Assembly: GCA_946481735.1 (NCBI GenBank)
Contig: CAMLOU010000121.1
Span: forward strand, 1 to 12,784
DNA length: 12,784 nucleotides
Direction: 5' to 3'
From: an uncultured Cellvibrio sp.
Lineage (GTDB): Bacteria > Pseudomonadota > Gammaproteobacteria > Pseudomonadales > Cellvibrionaceae
Positions 1 to 5,717 of this stretch are shown piece after piece. The number at the start of each line of letters is the position of its first letter. Within the stretch, counting starts at the first letter, position 1. The notes beneath the pieces are model-generated. The model was not told the DNA's origin. It worked only from the letters and a program-made list of their open reading frames with translations, and made no database searches. The position numbers were made by a program, and so were the translations under genes.

Positions 1-29
1 TTCGTCAGTCACATAAAAGGATAAAGATA

Positions 30-974
30 ATGAGCGTATCAAGGTTTACCGCTGTTTTAGGTCTGGCCTCCTGTTTAGGTTTAGGTGCCTGTGCCACTGC
101 GCCGGATCAGGCGACCCAACAGGTTTTCTTCGATGATTTCAGCTATACCGCGCTGCAAGACTTCACGGCCAATGGCTGGTCAGTAAGAACCGAAACCGGC
201 CACCCGGGCATTGCCGGGGCGACCTGGTCAGGGGAGGGAATTTCCTTCCACACGGATATTGACGGGACAGCGCAGGGCGCTATCCGCATGGCATCCGTCA
301 CCGACGGTACGGGCGACAATACTCGCCACACCCAGTTCTGCCACGCGCGCAAATACCGGGAAGGGACCTATGCGGCGCGGGTATTTTTCCGCGACGAACC
401 CGAATATGGCCCCGACGGTGACGAGGTCATCCAGACCTTTTATGCCATCAGTCCGCTGAAAGCGCCGATGGATAAAGACTATAGCGAGACCGATTTCGAA
501 TACCTGCCCAATGGTGGCTGGGGTGCGGACGCAAAACCGGCCATGTGGACCACAACCTGGGAGACCTTCCAATTGGAACCCTGGACCAAGGTTAATGAAT
601 TTACGCGGCAGGAAGGCAGCTACGCCGGTTGGCGAACCCTGGTGTTTATCGTCGCTGATAACCGGGTGCGTTATTACGTGGACGGCAAGTTGTTCGCCGA
701 ACACAGCGAGAAGGTATATCCGGAAGATTTTATGTCGATCAATTTCAATCTGTGGTTTATGCCCAAAGGCGCGGACGATTCGTTGGGGCCGGTAGATTCA
801 CCGGAACAGCGTGAATATCACGAAGATATCGATTGGGTGTTCCATAAAGCCGGCGTTGCCATGTCTCCGCAACAAGTGGAGCGGGCTGTGGCCGAGTTGC
901 GCAAAAATCAGGTGAAATATTTGGATCAGGTTGCAGAACAGCAGCCGCCCTTGCCATCGCCTTGCGGCCTGTAA
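30..974 (+). CDS. GH16-like glycoside hydrolase, predicted lipoprotein
   Basis: This 314-aa protein looks like a secreted beta-jelly-roll glycosidase of the GH16/laminarinase-agarase superfamily. Residues 1-21 form a lipoprotein signal peptide with lipobox LGAC and lipidation Cys21, so it should be anchored in the outer or inner membrane. Residues 153-157 read ETDFE, the ExDxE active-site pattern of GH16, with Glu153 as expected nucleophile and Glu157 as acid/base. The flanking YLPNGGWG and later strands (VRYYVDGK at about 213-220, MSINFNLWF at about 235-243) fit the concanavalin-like fold. An AAAGGA ribosome site lies 8 nt before the ATG. The last 40 residues leave the fold and are Gln/Pro-rich. 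The substrate cannot be told; overall similarity to textbook GH16 members is modest, so a non-canonical subfamily is possible. The stop is 1 bp from that of the convergent downstream gene. Confidence 0.7.
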   Translation: MSVSRFTAVLGLASCLGLGACATAPDQATQQVFFDDFSYTALQDFTANGWSVRTETGHPGIAGATWSGEGISFHTDIDGTAQGAIRMASVTDGTGDNTRHTQFCHARKYREGTYAARVFFRDEPEYGPDGDEVIQTFYAISPLKAPMDKDYSETDFEYLPNGGWGADAKPAMWTTTWETFQLEPWTKVNEFTRQEGSYAGWRTLVFIVADNRVRYYVDGKLFAEHSEKVYPEDFMSINFNLWFMPKGADDSLGPVDSPEQREYHEDIDWVFHKAGVAMSPQQVERAVAELRKNQVKYLDQVAEQQPPLPSPCGL

Positions 975-975
975 A

Positions 976-1614
976 TTAATCCGAGTGGATAACCGGAACG
1001 TCCATGCCGCGTTGCACGGCAGGGCGTTCGCCCACCGTGGTGAGCCAGCGCTGCACGGCCGGCATGGTCGCCACCACGTCCCCGAGAAACTCGCTGAGAA
1101 AAGTATCTGCATTAAAAGCCCAGGGATAAGCAGCCATATCAGCAATCGAATAATCATCGCCGGCGAGAAATGCATGGGTTTCCAACTGGCGTTCCATCAC
1201 GTTAAGCAGGCGTTCGCCTTCTTCTACATAATGGTGAATAGCGCCGGGCAATTTTTCTTTGGCAAAGATGCCGAAATGGCCCAATTGTCCGAACATCGGG
1301 CCAAGCCCGCCGACCTGCCAGTAAAGCCACTCAAGGGTTTTGTAGCGCGCAGGGCCCGTTGGCGGAAGGAACCGGCCGTATTTATCGGCGAGGTAGGTGA
1401 GAATCGCGCCGCTCTCGAACAAGGTCACAGGTGGGCTATCACCATCCACCATTGCCGGAATTTTGTTGTTGGGTGAAATGGCGGTAAAGGCCGGATCAAA
1501 CTGCTCGCGTTTGCTGAGATTGATAACCTTCACGTTATAGGGAATTCCCAGCTCTTCCAACATGATCGAAATTTTGCGACCGTTGGGGGTGGTGTAGGTG
1601 TACAGCGTAATCAT
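976..1614 (-). CDS. yfcG: Nu-class glutathione S-transferase, YfcG-like disulfide reductase
   Basis: The 212-aa product is a cytosolic glutathione transferase of the YfcG/YghU (nu) class, enzymes that bind glutathione and mainly reduce disulfides and peroxides. The N-terminal thioredoxin-like domain (about 1-80) carries TTPNG with Thr9 and Asn11, the residues used by E. coli YfcG in place of a catalytic Cys or Ser. It also has SPNNKIPA (47-54) with the cis-Pro, and ESGA (67-70) that holds the gamma-glutamyl group. The all-helical C-terminal domain contains WQVGGLGPMFGQ (99-110) and DYSIADMAAYPW (154-165), both typical of the class. Length matches E. coli YfcG (about 215 aa). The ribosome site is weak (GGGAC about 12 nt before ATG). 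No linked redox gene is seen, so its physiological partner is unknown. Confidence 0.9.
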   Translation of the reverse strand: MITLYTYTTPNGRKISIMLEELGIPYNVKVINLSKREQFDPAFTAISPNNKIPAMVDGDSPPVTLFESGAILTYLADKYGRFLPPTGPARYKTLEWLYWQVGGLGPMFGQLGHFGIFAKEKLPGAIHHYVEEGERLLNVMERQLETHAFLAGDDYSIADMAAYPWAFNADTFLSEFLGDVVATMPAVQRWLTTVGERPAVQRGMDVPVIHSD

Positions 1615-1789
1615 GGCATCTATGTCCCGCAGAATAGGGCTCCGGTATCTGGTGTTCCAGTTCGAGCCGTCACAACCATAGAAGCATTTTGTGAATGGCT
1701 TCTGTGCGATATCACGCTCAGGAAATAGTGTTAATGGCTATTTGAGGAATTTGTCGTTACAGGCATTTTTTGTTGCGGCAGGGTTCACA

Positions 1790-1818
1790 TTGACAGCGGT
1801 GATGGGAAAAACTACAGT
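1790..1818 (+). promoter_or_regulatory. Sigma70-type promoter P1
   Basis: A perfect -35 box TTGACA (1790-1795) is followed, after exactly 17 bp, by TACAGT (1813-1818), which matches the -10 consensus at four of six positions including the key T1, A2 and T6. Transcription would start near 1825 and run toward the RNA candidate and serC. It was identified by eye, with no transcript evidence. Confidence 0.45.
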
Positions 1819-1868
1819 GCGCAGATGTAACCGTTCTCACAAAAATAATTTGCCATTTGTGCGTCCGT

Positions 1869-1878
1869 TTTCATGAAA
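1869..1878. promoter_or_regulatory. 10-bp palindrome upstream of P2
   Basis: TTTCATGAAA is a perfect 10-bp palindrome ending 11 bp before the -35 box of the second promoter. Its position would suit an activator or repressor site, but the motif is short and I do not recognise a regulator for it. Confidence 0.2.
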
Positions 1879-1889
1879 CCGTACAAAAT

Positions 1890-1918
1890 TTGACAAAAAT
1901 TTAGCGCTTCCTTGTCAT
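1890..1918 (+). promoter_or_regulatory. Sigma70-type promoter P2
   Basis: A second perfect TTGACA (1890-1895) is followed after 17 bp by TGTCAT (1913-1918), four of six matches to the -10 box; TCATAT at 1915-1920 is an alternative with a longer spacer. A-rich sequence directly upstream (ACAAAAT) could help binding. The start would fall near 1925, about 200 nt before the terminator at 2099-2127, so this is the best promoter for the RNA candidate. Confidence 0.5.
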
Positions 1919-1924
1919 ATTCCG

Positions 1925-2127
1925 GCTTTTTGAGTAGCCATGAGGCGCAGCTTTCGTTACTATTTCGCTAATTCTGATTTCAACACAGGTTCGCTCCCGA
2001 GAGTCAGCGAGCATGTTCAGGCAGGTGGCACAGACTTCCTCGCCGTTGTACCGGTCTCTCACCGTCGATGTCTGGTTGATGCATCGACGTCTCCCTCTGC
2101 CCTCCACATTGTGGAGGGCTTTTTTTT
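1925..2127 (+). ncRNA. Candidate structured small RNA or serC leader
   Basis: A transcript from promoter P2 to the intrinsic terminator would be about 203 nt. It can form at least three hairpins: 1989-1995 with 2006-2012 (7 pairs, one wobble, 10-nt loop), 2063-2070 with 2082-2089 (perfect 8 bp, 11-nt loop) and the terminator stem. The open frames on this strand run through the terminator and lack ribosome sites, so a coding role is unlikely. I compared it from memory with 6S RNA, SRP RNA, tmRNA, RNase P RNA, RsmY/Z and the glycine riboswitch and saw no match. It may be a free small RNA or an attenuator for the downstream serC operon, since serC lies 240 bp past the terminator. Exact ends are estimates. 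Confidence 0.45.
2099..2127 (+). terminator. Strong intrinsic terminator
   Basis: A perfect 9-bp, GC-rich stem pairs 2099-2107 with 2111-2119 around an ATT loop and is followed at once by eight T residues (2120-2127). This is a textbook Rho-independent terminator for + strand transcription. It is not reciprocal: the opposite side lacks a T-tract. No protein-coding gene ends just upstream, so it terminates either the RNA candidate or a serC leader. Confidence 0.85.
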
Positions 2128-2257
2128 GCGCCCCATATTGTCACAGCCCCTGGCTAGGTTATTTTCGGCATAGCTGGCATAATCGACGCCCCCGAATTTG
2201 CTGGCAATTTCGCGAGTAGTTCACGCCCGTCTCGCCGGCCTCTTGGCAGCGCCTCCG

Positions 2258-2283
2258 CGTTATGTAACTGAACGTTATGTAAC
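2258..2283. repeat. Two direct copies of CGTTATGTAAC, operator-like
   Basis: The 11-mer CGTTATGTAAC occurs at 2258-2268 and 2273-2283, separated by TGAA (15-bp period). Each copy contains GTTA-TG-TAAC, an inverted repeat with 4-bp arms, so a dimeric regulator could bind each copy. The pair ends 83 bp before the serC start codon. I do not recognise the regulator and see no convincing -35/-10 pair overlapping the sites. Confidence 0.45.
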
Positions 2284-2355
2284 ACGTGCAACTTGTTTCA
2301 GGTTGTGTGGCAGATGTTGTTTATCTCGGGTGCGCTAACCTTCATTGTTTGAATC

Positions 2356-2361
2356 AGAGGA
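2356..2361 (+). promoter_or_regulatory. Ribosome binding site that sets the serC start
   Basis: AGAGGA sits 5 nt before the ATG at 2367. The in-frame extension back to 2286 has no such site and encodes 27 residues unlike the family, so 2367 is preferred. Confidence 0.7.
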
Positions 2362-2366
2362 TCAAC

Positions 2367-3485
2367 ATGCAACCACAGGTAAAACCCCGCAATCCTAATT
2401 TCTCCTCCGGCCCCTGCAGCAAACGTCCGGGTTATGACCTGACCAAACTGGATGTATCCACGCTTGGCCGTTCCCATCGCTCAACGATCGGCAAAGCTGC
2501 CTTACAACGCGCTTGCGAAGACACTGCTGCCATCCTTGGTTTGCCGGCTGGCTACCGCGTTGGTGTCGTGCCCGGTTCTGACACCGGTGCGGTAGAAATG
2601 GCGATGTGGTCAATGCTCGGTGCGCGCGGTGTGGATATTCTGCAATGGGAATCCTTCGGTAAGGGTTGGCTGAGCGATGCCACCAAAGAATTGAAGCTGG
2701 TGGTTAATGCGCACGAAGCGGATTACGGCCTGCTGCCTGACTTGTCCAAAGTCAATTTTGAAAACGATGTGATCTTCACCTGGAACGGCACCACCTCCGG
2801 TGTGAAAGTCCCCAACGGCGACTGGATTCCTGATAATCGCGCGGGCCTGACCATTTGCGACGCAACCTCTGCGGTTTTCGCAATGGAGATGCCTTGGGAA
2901 AAACTGGACGTGATTACTTTCAGCTGGCAGAAAGTACTGGGCGGCGAAGGCGCGCACGGCATGTTGATCCTCAGCCCCCGCGCGGTTGAGCGCCTGGAAA
3001 CCTACAAGCCTTCCTGGCCAATGCCGAAGCTGTTCCGCATGACCAGCGGCGGCAAGTTGAGCGAAGGCATCTTCAAAGGTGACACGATCAACACGCCTTC
3101 CATGTTGGCGGTAGCGGATTATCTCGATGCGCTGGACTGGGTAAAAGCCATCGGTGGCGTGAAAGAAACCATCGCGCGTTCAAACGCCAACCTCGCAGTG
3201 CTGGAAAAATTTGTCGCCGACAATGCATGGATCAATTTCCTGCCGCAAACCCCGGAAACCCGCTCCAATACCAGCGTCTGCCTGACCCTGGACGCAACGC
3301 CGGATCAAGTGAAGACCATGGTGAAACTGCTGGATAAAGAAGGTGTTGCCTACGATATCGGCGCCTATCGCGATGCGCCGGCGGGCCTGCGTATCTGGTG
3401 TGGTGCAACCGTTGAACAGGCAGATCTCGAAGCGTTGATGCCCTGGTTGAGCTGGGCTTATCAGGAAGCTAAAAACGCCGCCTAA
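2367..3485 (+). CDS. serC: Phosphoserine aminotransferase, alphaproteobacterial/Methanosarcina type
   Basis: The 372-aa enzyme transfers an amino group from glutamate to 3-phosphohydroxypyruvate, step two of serine synthesis, using PLP in the cytosol. The start is set by AGAGGA at 2356-2361. The protein opens with [17 protein letters not shown] (9-25) and then LGRSHRS (33-39), the substrate-phosphate region of the TIGR01365-type SerC known from Alphaproteobacteria and Methanosarcina. The common E. coli-type SerC instead begins with an FNAGPA-like motif. Further marks are [12 protein letters not shown] (70-81), TWNGTTSG (138-145), ICDATSA (163-169), SWQKVLGG (186-193) with PLP-binding Lys189, and [10 protein letters not shown] (237-246). 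serA follows 68 bp later on the same strand, supporting the serine-pathway role. The type is unusual for a gammaproteobacterium and may reflect ancient transfer. Typing is from memory of motifs; the aminotransferase call itself is firm. Confidence 0.92.
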   Translation: MQPQVKPRNPNFSSGPCSKRPGYDLTKLDVSTLGRSHRSTIGKAALQRACEDTAAILGLPAGYRVGVVPGSDTGAVEMAMWSMLGARGVDILQWESFGKGWLSDATKELKLVVNAHEADYGLLPDLSKVNFENDVIFTWNGTTSGVKVPNGDWIPDNRAGLTICDATSAVFAMEMPWEKLDVITFSWQKVLGGEGAHGMLILSPRAVERLETYKPSWPMPKLFRMTSGGKLSEGIFKGDTINTPSMLAVADYLDALDWVKAIGGVKETIARSNANLAVLEKFVADNAWINFLPQTPETRSNTSVCLTLDATPDQVKTMVKLLDKEGVAYDIGAYRDAPAGLRIWCGATVEQADLEALMPWLSWAYQEAKNAA

Positions 3486-3540
3486 ATTGCATGCGCCGGT
3501 TGTCGTATCACCCGCGCCTATCTTTTGCCCAAAGAATTGA

Positions 3541-3546
3541 AGAGGA
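3541..3546 (+). promoter_or_regulatory. Ribosome binding site that sets the serA start
   Basis: AGAGGA lies 7 nt before the ATG at 3554. The longer frame from 3491 adds 21 residues with no ribosome site and no family similarity. Confidence 0.7.
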
Positions 3547-3553
3547 AAAGATC

Positions 3554-4729
3554 ATGTACAAGATCAAAACCTACAACCAGATTTCTGTGAAAGGACTTAA
3601 TCGTTTCTCACGTGAAAAATATGAAGTGGCCAGTGATATCGGTCACCCGGATGCTTACATCCTGCGCAGCCACAAGTTGCACGGAGAAGCCCTGCCGGAA
3701 AGCGTAAAAGCCGTCGCCCGTGCCGGTGCCGGTGTCAACAATGTCCCCGTAGCGGATTACACCAAGTTGGGTGTGGTGGTGTTCAACTCGCCGGGTGCCA
3801 ATGCCAACGCCGTAAAAGAACTGGTGCTGGCCGGCATGCTGTTAGCTTCACGTGGCATCTTGTCGGGGATGGAGTATGTGCAAGGTTTGACGCACATGAC
3901 CGACGCTGAGGAAATGTCCAAATTACTGGAAAAAGAAAAAGCCAATTTTGCCGGCAGTGAATTGCAAGGCAAGACGCTCGGCGTAGTGGGTTTGGGAGCC
4001 ATTGGTTCCATGATTGCCGAAACTGCTTTGGCGTTGGGTATGAATGTTGTTGGCTTTGACCCGGCCTTGTCGGTTGAAGCGGCATGGCGTTTGCCGAGCC
4101 AGGTGGGGCGGATGGAAAACCTGCAGTCGCTGCTGGCGCGCTCGGACTACATCACCCTGCACGTACCCGCCATCGAAGCGACCAGGCACATGATCAACAG
4201 CGAATCACTTAAGGCAGTAAAAACCGGTGCGGTGCTGCTGAATTTTGCGCGTGAAGCGATTGTTGACGCGCACGCGGTGATCGCGAGTCTGGATGAAGGC
4301 AAATTGCGCAAGTATGTGTGTGATTTCCCCGAGCCGTGCCTGCTGCAACGTCAGGATGTTTACGCCATGCCACACATCGGCGCGAGTACTGAAGAAGCTG
4401 AAGAAAATTGCGCCATCATGGCTGCAGACCAGCTGATGGATTACCTGGAAAACGGCAACATCAAAAACTCGGTTAACTTCCCCAGTGTATATATGGATCG
4501 CAACCCGGGCACCGGCGCGCGCATTACCTTCTCTAACGACAACGTGTCCGGTGTGCTTGGCCATGTGTTGTCATTGCTGGCGGATAAAAAAGTCAACGTC
4601 GTGGACATGGTCAACAAAAGTCGCGGCGAGATGGCTTATAACATCATCGATGTTGAGCAAGCGCCCAGCGACGATGTGATTGCCGCTATCCGCGCTGTAG
4701 ATCATGTGATTGCCGTGCGTGTTATCTAG
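3554..4729 (+). CDS. serA: D-3-phosphoglycerate dehydrogenase, compact ACT-domain form
   Basis: The 391-aa protein oxidises 3-phosphoglycerate to 3-phosphohydroxypyruvate with NAD, the first step of serine synthesis. The split substrate domain begins with a short segment (1-90) containing ARAGAGVNNV (55-64). The Rossmann nucleotide domain carries GLGAIG (146-151) and Asp169 at the end of the next strand. Catalytic residues by family position are Arg233 (NFAREAIVD), Glu260 (DFPEP) and His274 (PHIGAST). An ACT domain fills about 320-391 and is the likely serine-sensing regulatory unit. The variant is shorter than the 410-aa E. coli enzyme and much shorter than the 525-aa alphaproteobacterial and mycobacterial form, lacking an intervening domain. 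The canonical NxxRG near the active Arg is NFAREA here, as in some compact homologues. The next gene begins 6 bp after its stop. Confidence 0.92.
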   Translation: MYKIKTYNQISVKGLNRFSREKYEVASDIGHPDAYILRSHKLHGEALPESVKAVARAGAGVNNVPVADYTKLGVVVFNSPGANANAVKELVLAGMLLASRGILSGMEYVQGLTHMTDAEEMSKLLEKEKANFAGSELQGKTLGVVGLGAIGSMIAETALALGMNVVGFDPALSVEAAWRLPSQVGRMENLQSLLARSDYITLHVPAIEATRHMINSESLKAVKTGAVLLNFAREAIVDAHAVIASLDEGKLRKYVCDFPEPCLLQRQDVYAMPHIGASTEEAEENCAIMAADQLMDYLENGNIKNSVNFPSVYMDRNPGTGARITFSNDNVSGVLGHVLSLLADKKVNVVDMVNKSRGEMAYNIIDVEQAPSDDVIAAIRAVDHVIAVRVI

Positions 4730-4735
4730 GTAGCG

Positions 4736-5053
4736 ATGTACAAACTGGTATTTTTTGTTCCCGAATCGCATCTGGACGTTGTAAAGTCCGCCGTGTTTGC
4801 GGCGGGTGCCGGGCGGATCGGACACTACGATTGCTGCGCCTGGCAAACGCGGGGAGAGGGGCAGTTTCGCCCCTTGGCCGGTAGTGATCCGTTTATCGGT
4901 AAGACCGGTGAGTTGGCAGTGGTGGCTGAATATCGCGTGGAGATGGTGTGTGCCGACGAGCATATAGCCGGAGCCCTCGACGCGCTGCGTTCGGCCCATC
5001 CCTACGAAGAACCTGCCTATGACGTTTGGCGCTTGGCCGAGATTTCGGCTTAG
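4736..5053 (+). CDS. Standalone NIF3/YqfO C-terminal-domain protein (COG3323 type)
   Basis: This 105-aa protein consists of the PII-like insert domain found within Bacillus YqfO/NIF3 proteins, here as an independent gene. Diagnostic motifs are GAGRIGHYDCCAW (24-36), GQFRPLAGSDPFIG (42-55) and HPYEEPAYDVWRL (88-100). Residues 5-22 and 61-85 fit the two alternating beta-alpha-beta units of a small ferredoxin-like fold. No biochemical activity is established for the standalone form as far as I know; metal binding or a trimeric sensory role has been suggested for the related domain. It starts 6 bp after the serA stop with only a weak AGG-like ribosome site, so it is probably translated by coupling to serA. 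Confidence 0.85.
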   Translation: MYKLVFFVPESHLDVVKSAVFAAGAGRIGHYDCCAWQTRGEGQFRPLAGSDPFIGKTGELAVVAEYRVEMVCADEHIAGALDALRSAHPYEEPAYDVWRLAEISA

Positions 5054-5095
5054 TGGTATGGTTGGAATTCTCGTGTCTGGTGCCGGAACGAACTC

Positions 5096-5686
5096 ATGAG
5101 ACCCTTGTGGCAGTATTTGCAAAATTATCTCCAACCTAATCATTCCCTGACCCAGCAAGTGGGTCTTTATCCTGCTCAAGCCTCGGTGATGGTGTTATTT
5201 ACCGATGCAGAAAATCCCGAAATGATCTTCACCCTGCGTGCCCAACATTTAACGAACCACCCCGGGGAGGTGGCGTTTCCCGGCGGCATGTGGGAAACCG
5301 GAGACAACACCTTGCTGGATACCGCCTTGCGCGAGAGCCACGAAGAAATCGGATTGTCGCCCGCCGCTGTTAAATTATTAGGCGCCTGTAAGCCACGCGC
5401 GACGCGCGCCGGTGTGCGTGTAACACCGTTTGTCGGGTTGATCGATCCGGCCATTGAACTCGTACCCTCCCCGGACGAGTTGGATGCAGTCTTTCGTGTA
5501 CCCCTGTCTGCTTTTCGTGCGGGTATTCAAACGCGCACCGATATCTTCTCTCATGCCGGTAAATCCTGGCGCGTGCCGGCGTATCAACATGAGGGTTACG
5601 AAATCTGGGGTTTTACCGCCGCGTTAACCCAGGAAATTATTACCGCTGTACTCAATGCAACCGATGAAGTCTTGCCAATCGAATAA
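5096..5686 (+). CDS. Nudix hydrolase, CoA pyrophosphatase (NudL) type
   Basis: The 196-aa protein belongs to the Nudix family close to E. coli NudL/YeaB, which cleaves coenzyme A and acyl-CoA to 3',5'-ADP and (acyl)phosphopantetheine. The UPF0035 signature appears as FTLRAQHLTNHPGEVAFPGG (45-64). It runs straight into the Nudix helix RESHEEIGL (79-87) with the metal-binding glutamates 80, 83 and 84. The loop between GG and RE is one residue longer than the strict 23-residue Nudix box, which as I recall is also true of NudL. C-terminal VTPFVGLI (109-116) and SPDELDAVFRVPL (125-137) are further family marks. It follows the NIF3-like gene by 42 bp with GGAACGA before the ATG, so co-transcription is likely. 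Substrate is inferred from family only. Confidence 0.88.
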   Translation: MRPLWQYLQNYLQPNHSLTQQVGLYPAQASVMVLFTDAENPEMIFTLRAQHLTNHPGEVAFPGGMWETGDNTLLDTALRESHEEIGLSPAAVKLLGACKPRATRAGVRVTPFVGLIDPAIELVPSPDELDAVFRVPLSAFRAGIQTRTDIFSHAGKSWRVPAYQHEGYEIWGFTAALTQEIITAVLNATDEVLPIE

Positions 5687-5717
5687 CATTGTCTTTCCCA
5701 GTCAAGGAGTTTGCATC

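Larger units (their letters stand above)
1615..2366. other. 752-bp gene-free region between yfcG and serC
   Basis: No open frame here has a credible ribosome site plus protein-like composition. The stretch contains two sigma70-like promoters facing serC (1790-1818 and 1890-1918), a 10-bp palindrome TTTCATGAAA (1869-1878) between them, and a series of stem-loops. It ends in a strong intrinsic terminator (2099-2127), followed by two direct copies of CGTTATGTAAC (2258-2268, 2273-2283). The first part (1615-1780) must hold the promoter of the divergent yfcG gene, but I see no clear -35/-10 pair for it; only an imperfect GAAGC...GCTTC inverted repeat stands out near 1681-1702. Confidence 0.8.

Noticed and set aside
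228..704. 158-codon minus-strand frame opposite the GH16-like gene
   Set aside because: It is a shadow of the coding strand, with no ribosome site or family motif.
1691..1876. 61-codon plus-strand frame between yfcG and the promoters
   Set aside because: No ribosome site, and it overlaps promoter P1 and the TTTCATGAAA palindrome; composition looks like noncoding DNA.
1901..2107. 68-codon minus-strand frame with a GTG start and several Cys
   Set aside because: It lies wholly within the RNA candidate, has no ribosome site, and its GTG sits inside the terminator stem. The strand signals (T-tract, promoters) favour + transcription.
1925..2127. 6S RNA, SRP RNA or RsmY/Z identity for the RNA candidate
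   Set aside because: None of the signature motifs I know are present, there is no neighbouring 5-formyl-THF cyclo-ligase gene for 6S, and repeated GGA loops for RsmA binding are absent.
1940..2173. 77-codon plus-strand frame starting in the RNA candidate
   Set aside because: It reads through the intrinsic terminator, lacks a ribosome site and has no recognisable composition or motif.
2286..2366. N-terminal extension of serC by 27 residues
   Set aside because: No ribosome site at 2286, and the added residues do not fit the family, whereas ATG 2367 has AGAGGA 5 nt upstream.
3491..3553. N-terminal extension of serA by 21 residues
   Set aside because: The added stretch lacks family similarity and a ribosome site; ATG 3554 has AGAGGA and begins where homologues begin.
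5159..5353. Possible degeneration of the Nudix box, because the loop before RE is one residue too long
   Set aside because: As I recall, the NudL group shares this spacing, and the metal-binding glutamates are intact, so it is a family trait rather than damage.
5655..5717. Earlier start for the dienelactone-hydrolase-like gene, overlapping the Nudix gene
   Set aside because: AAGGAG and a clean signal peptide mark 5718 as the start; the extra residues would bury the signal peptide.
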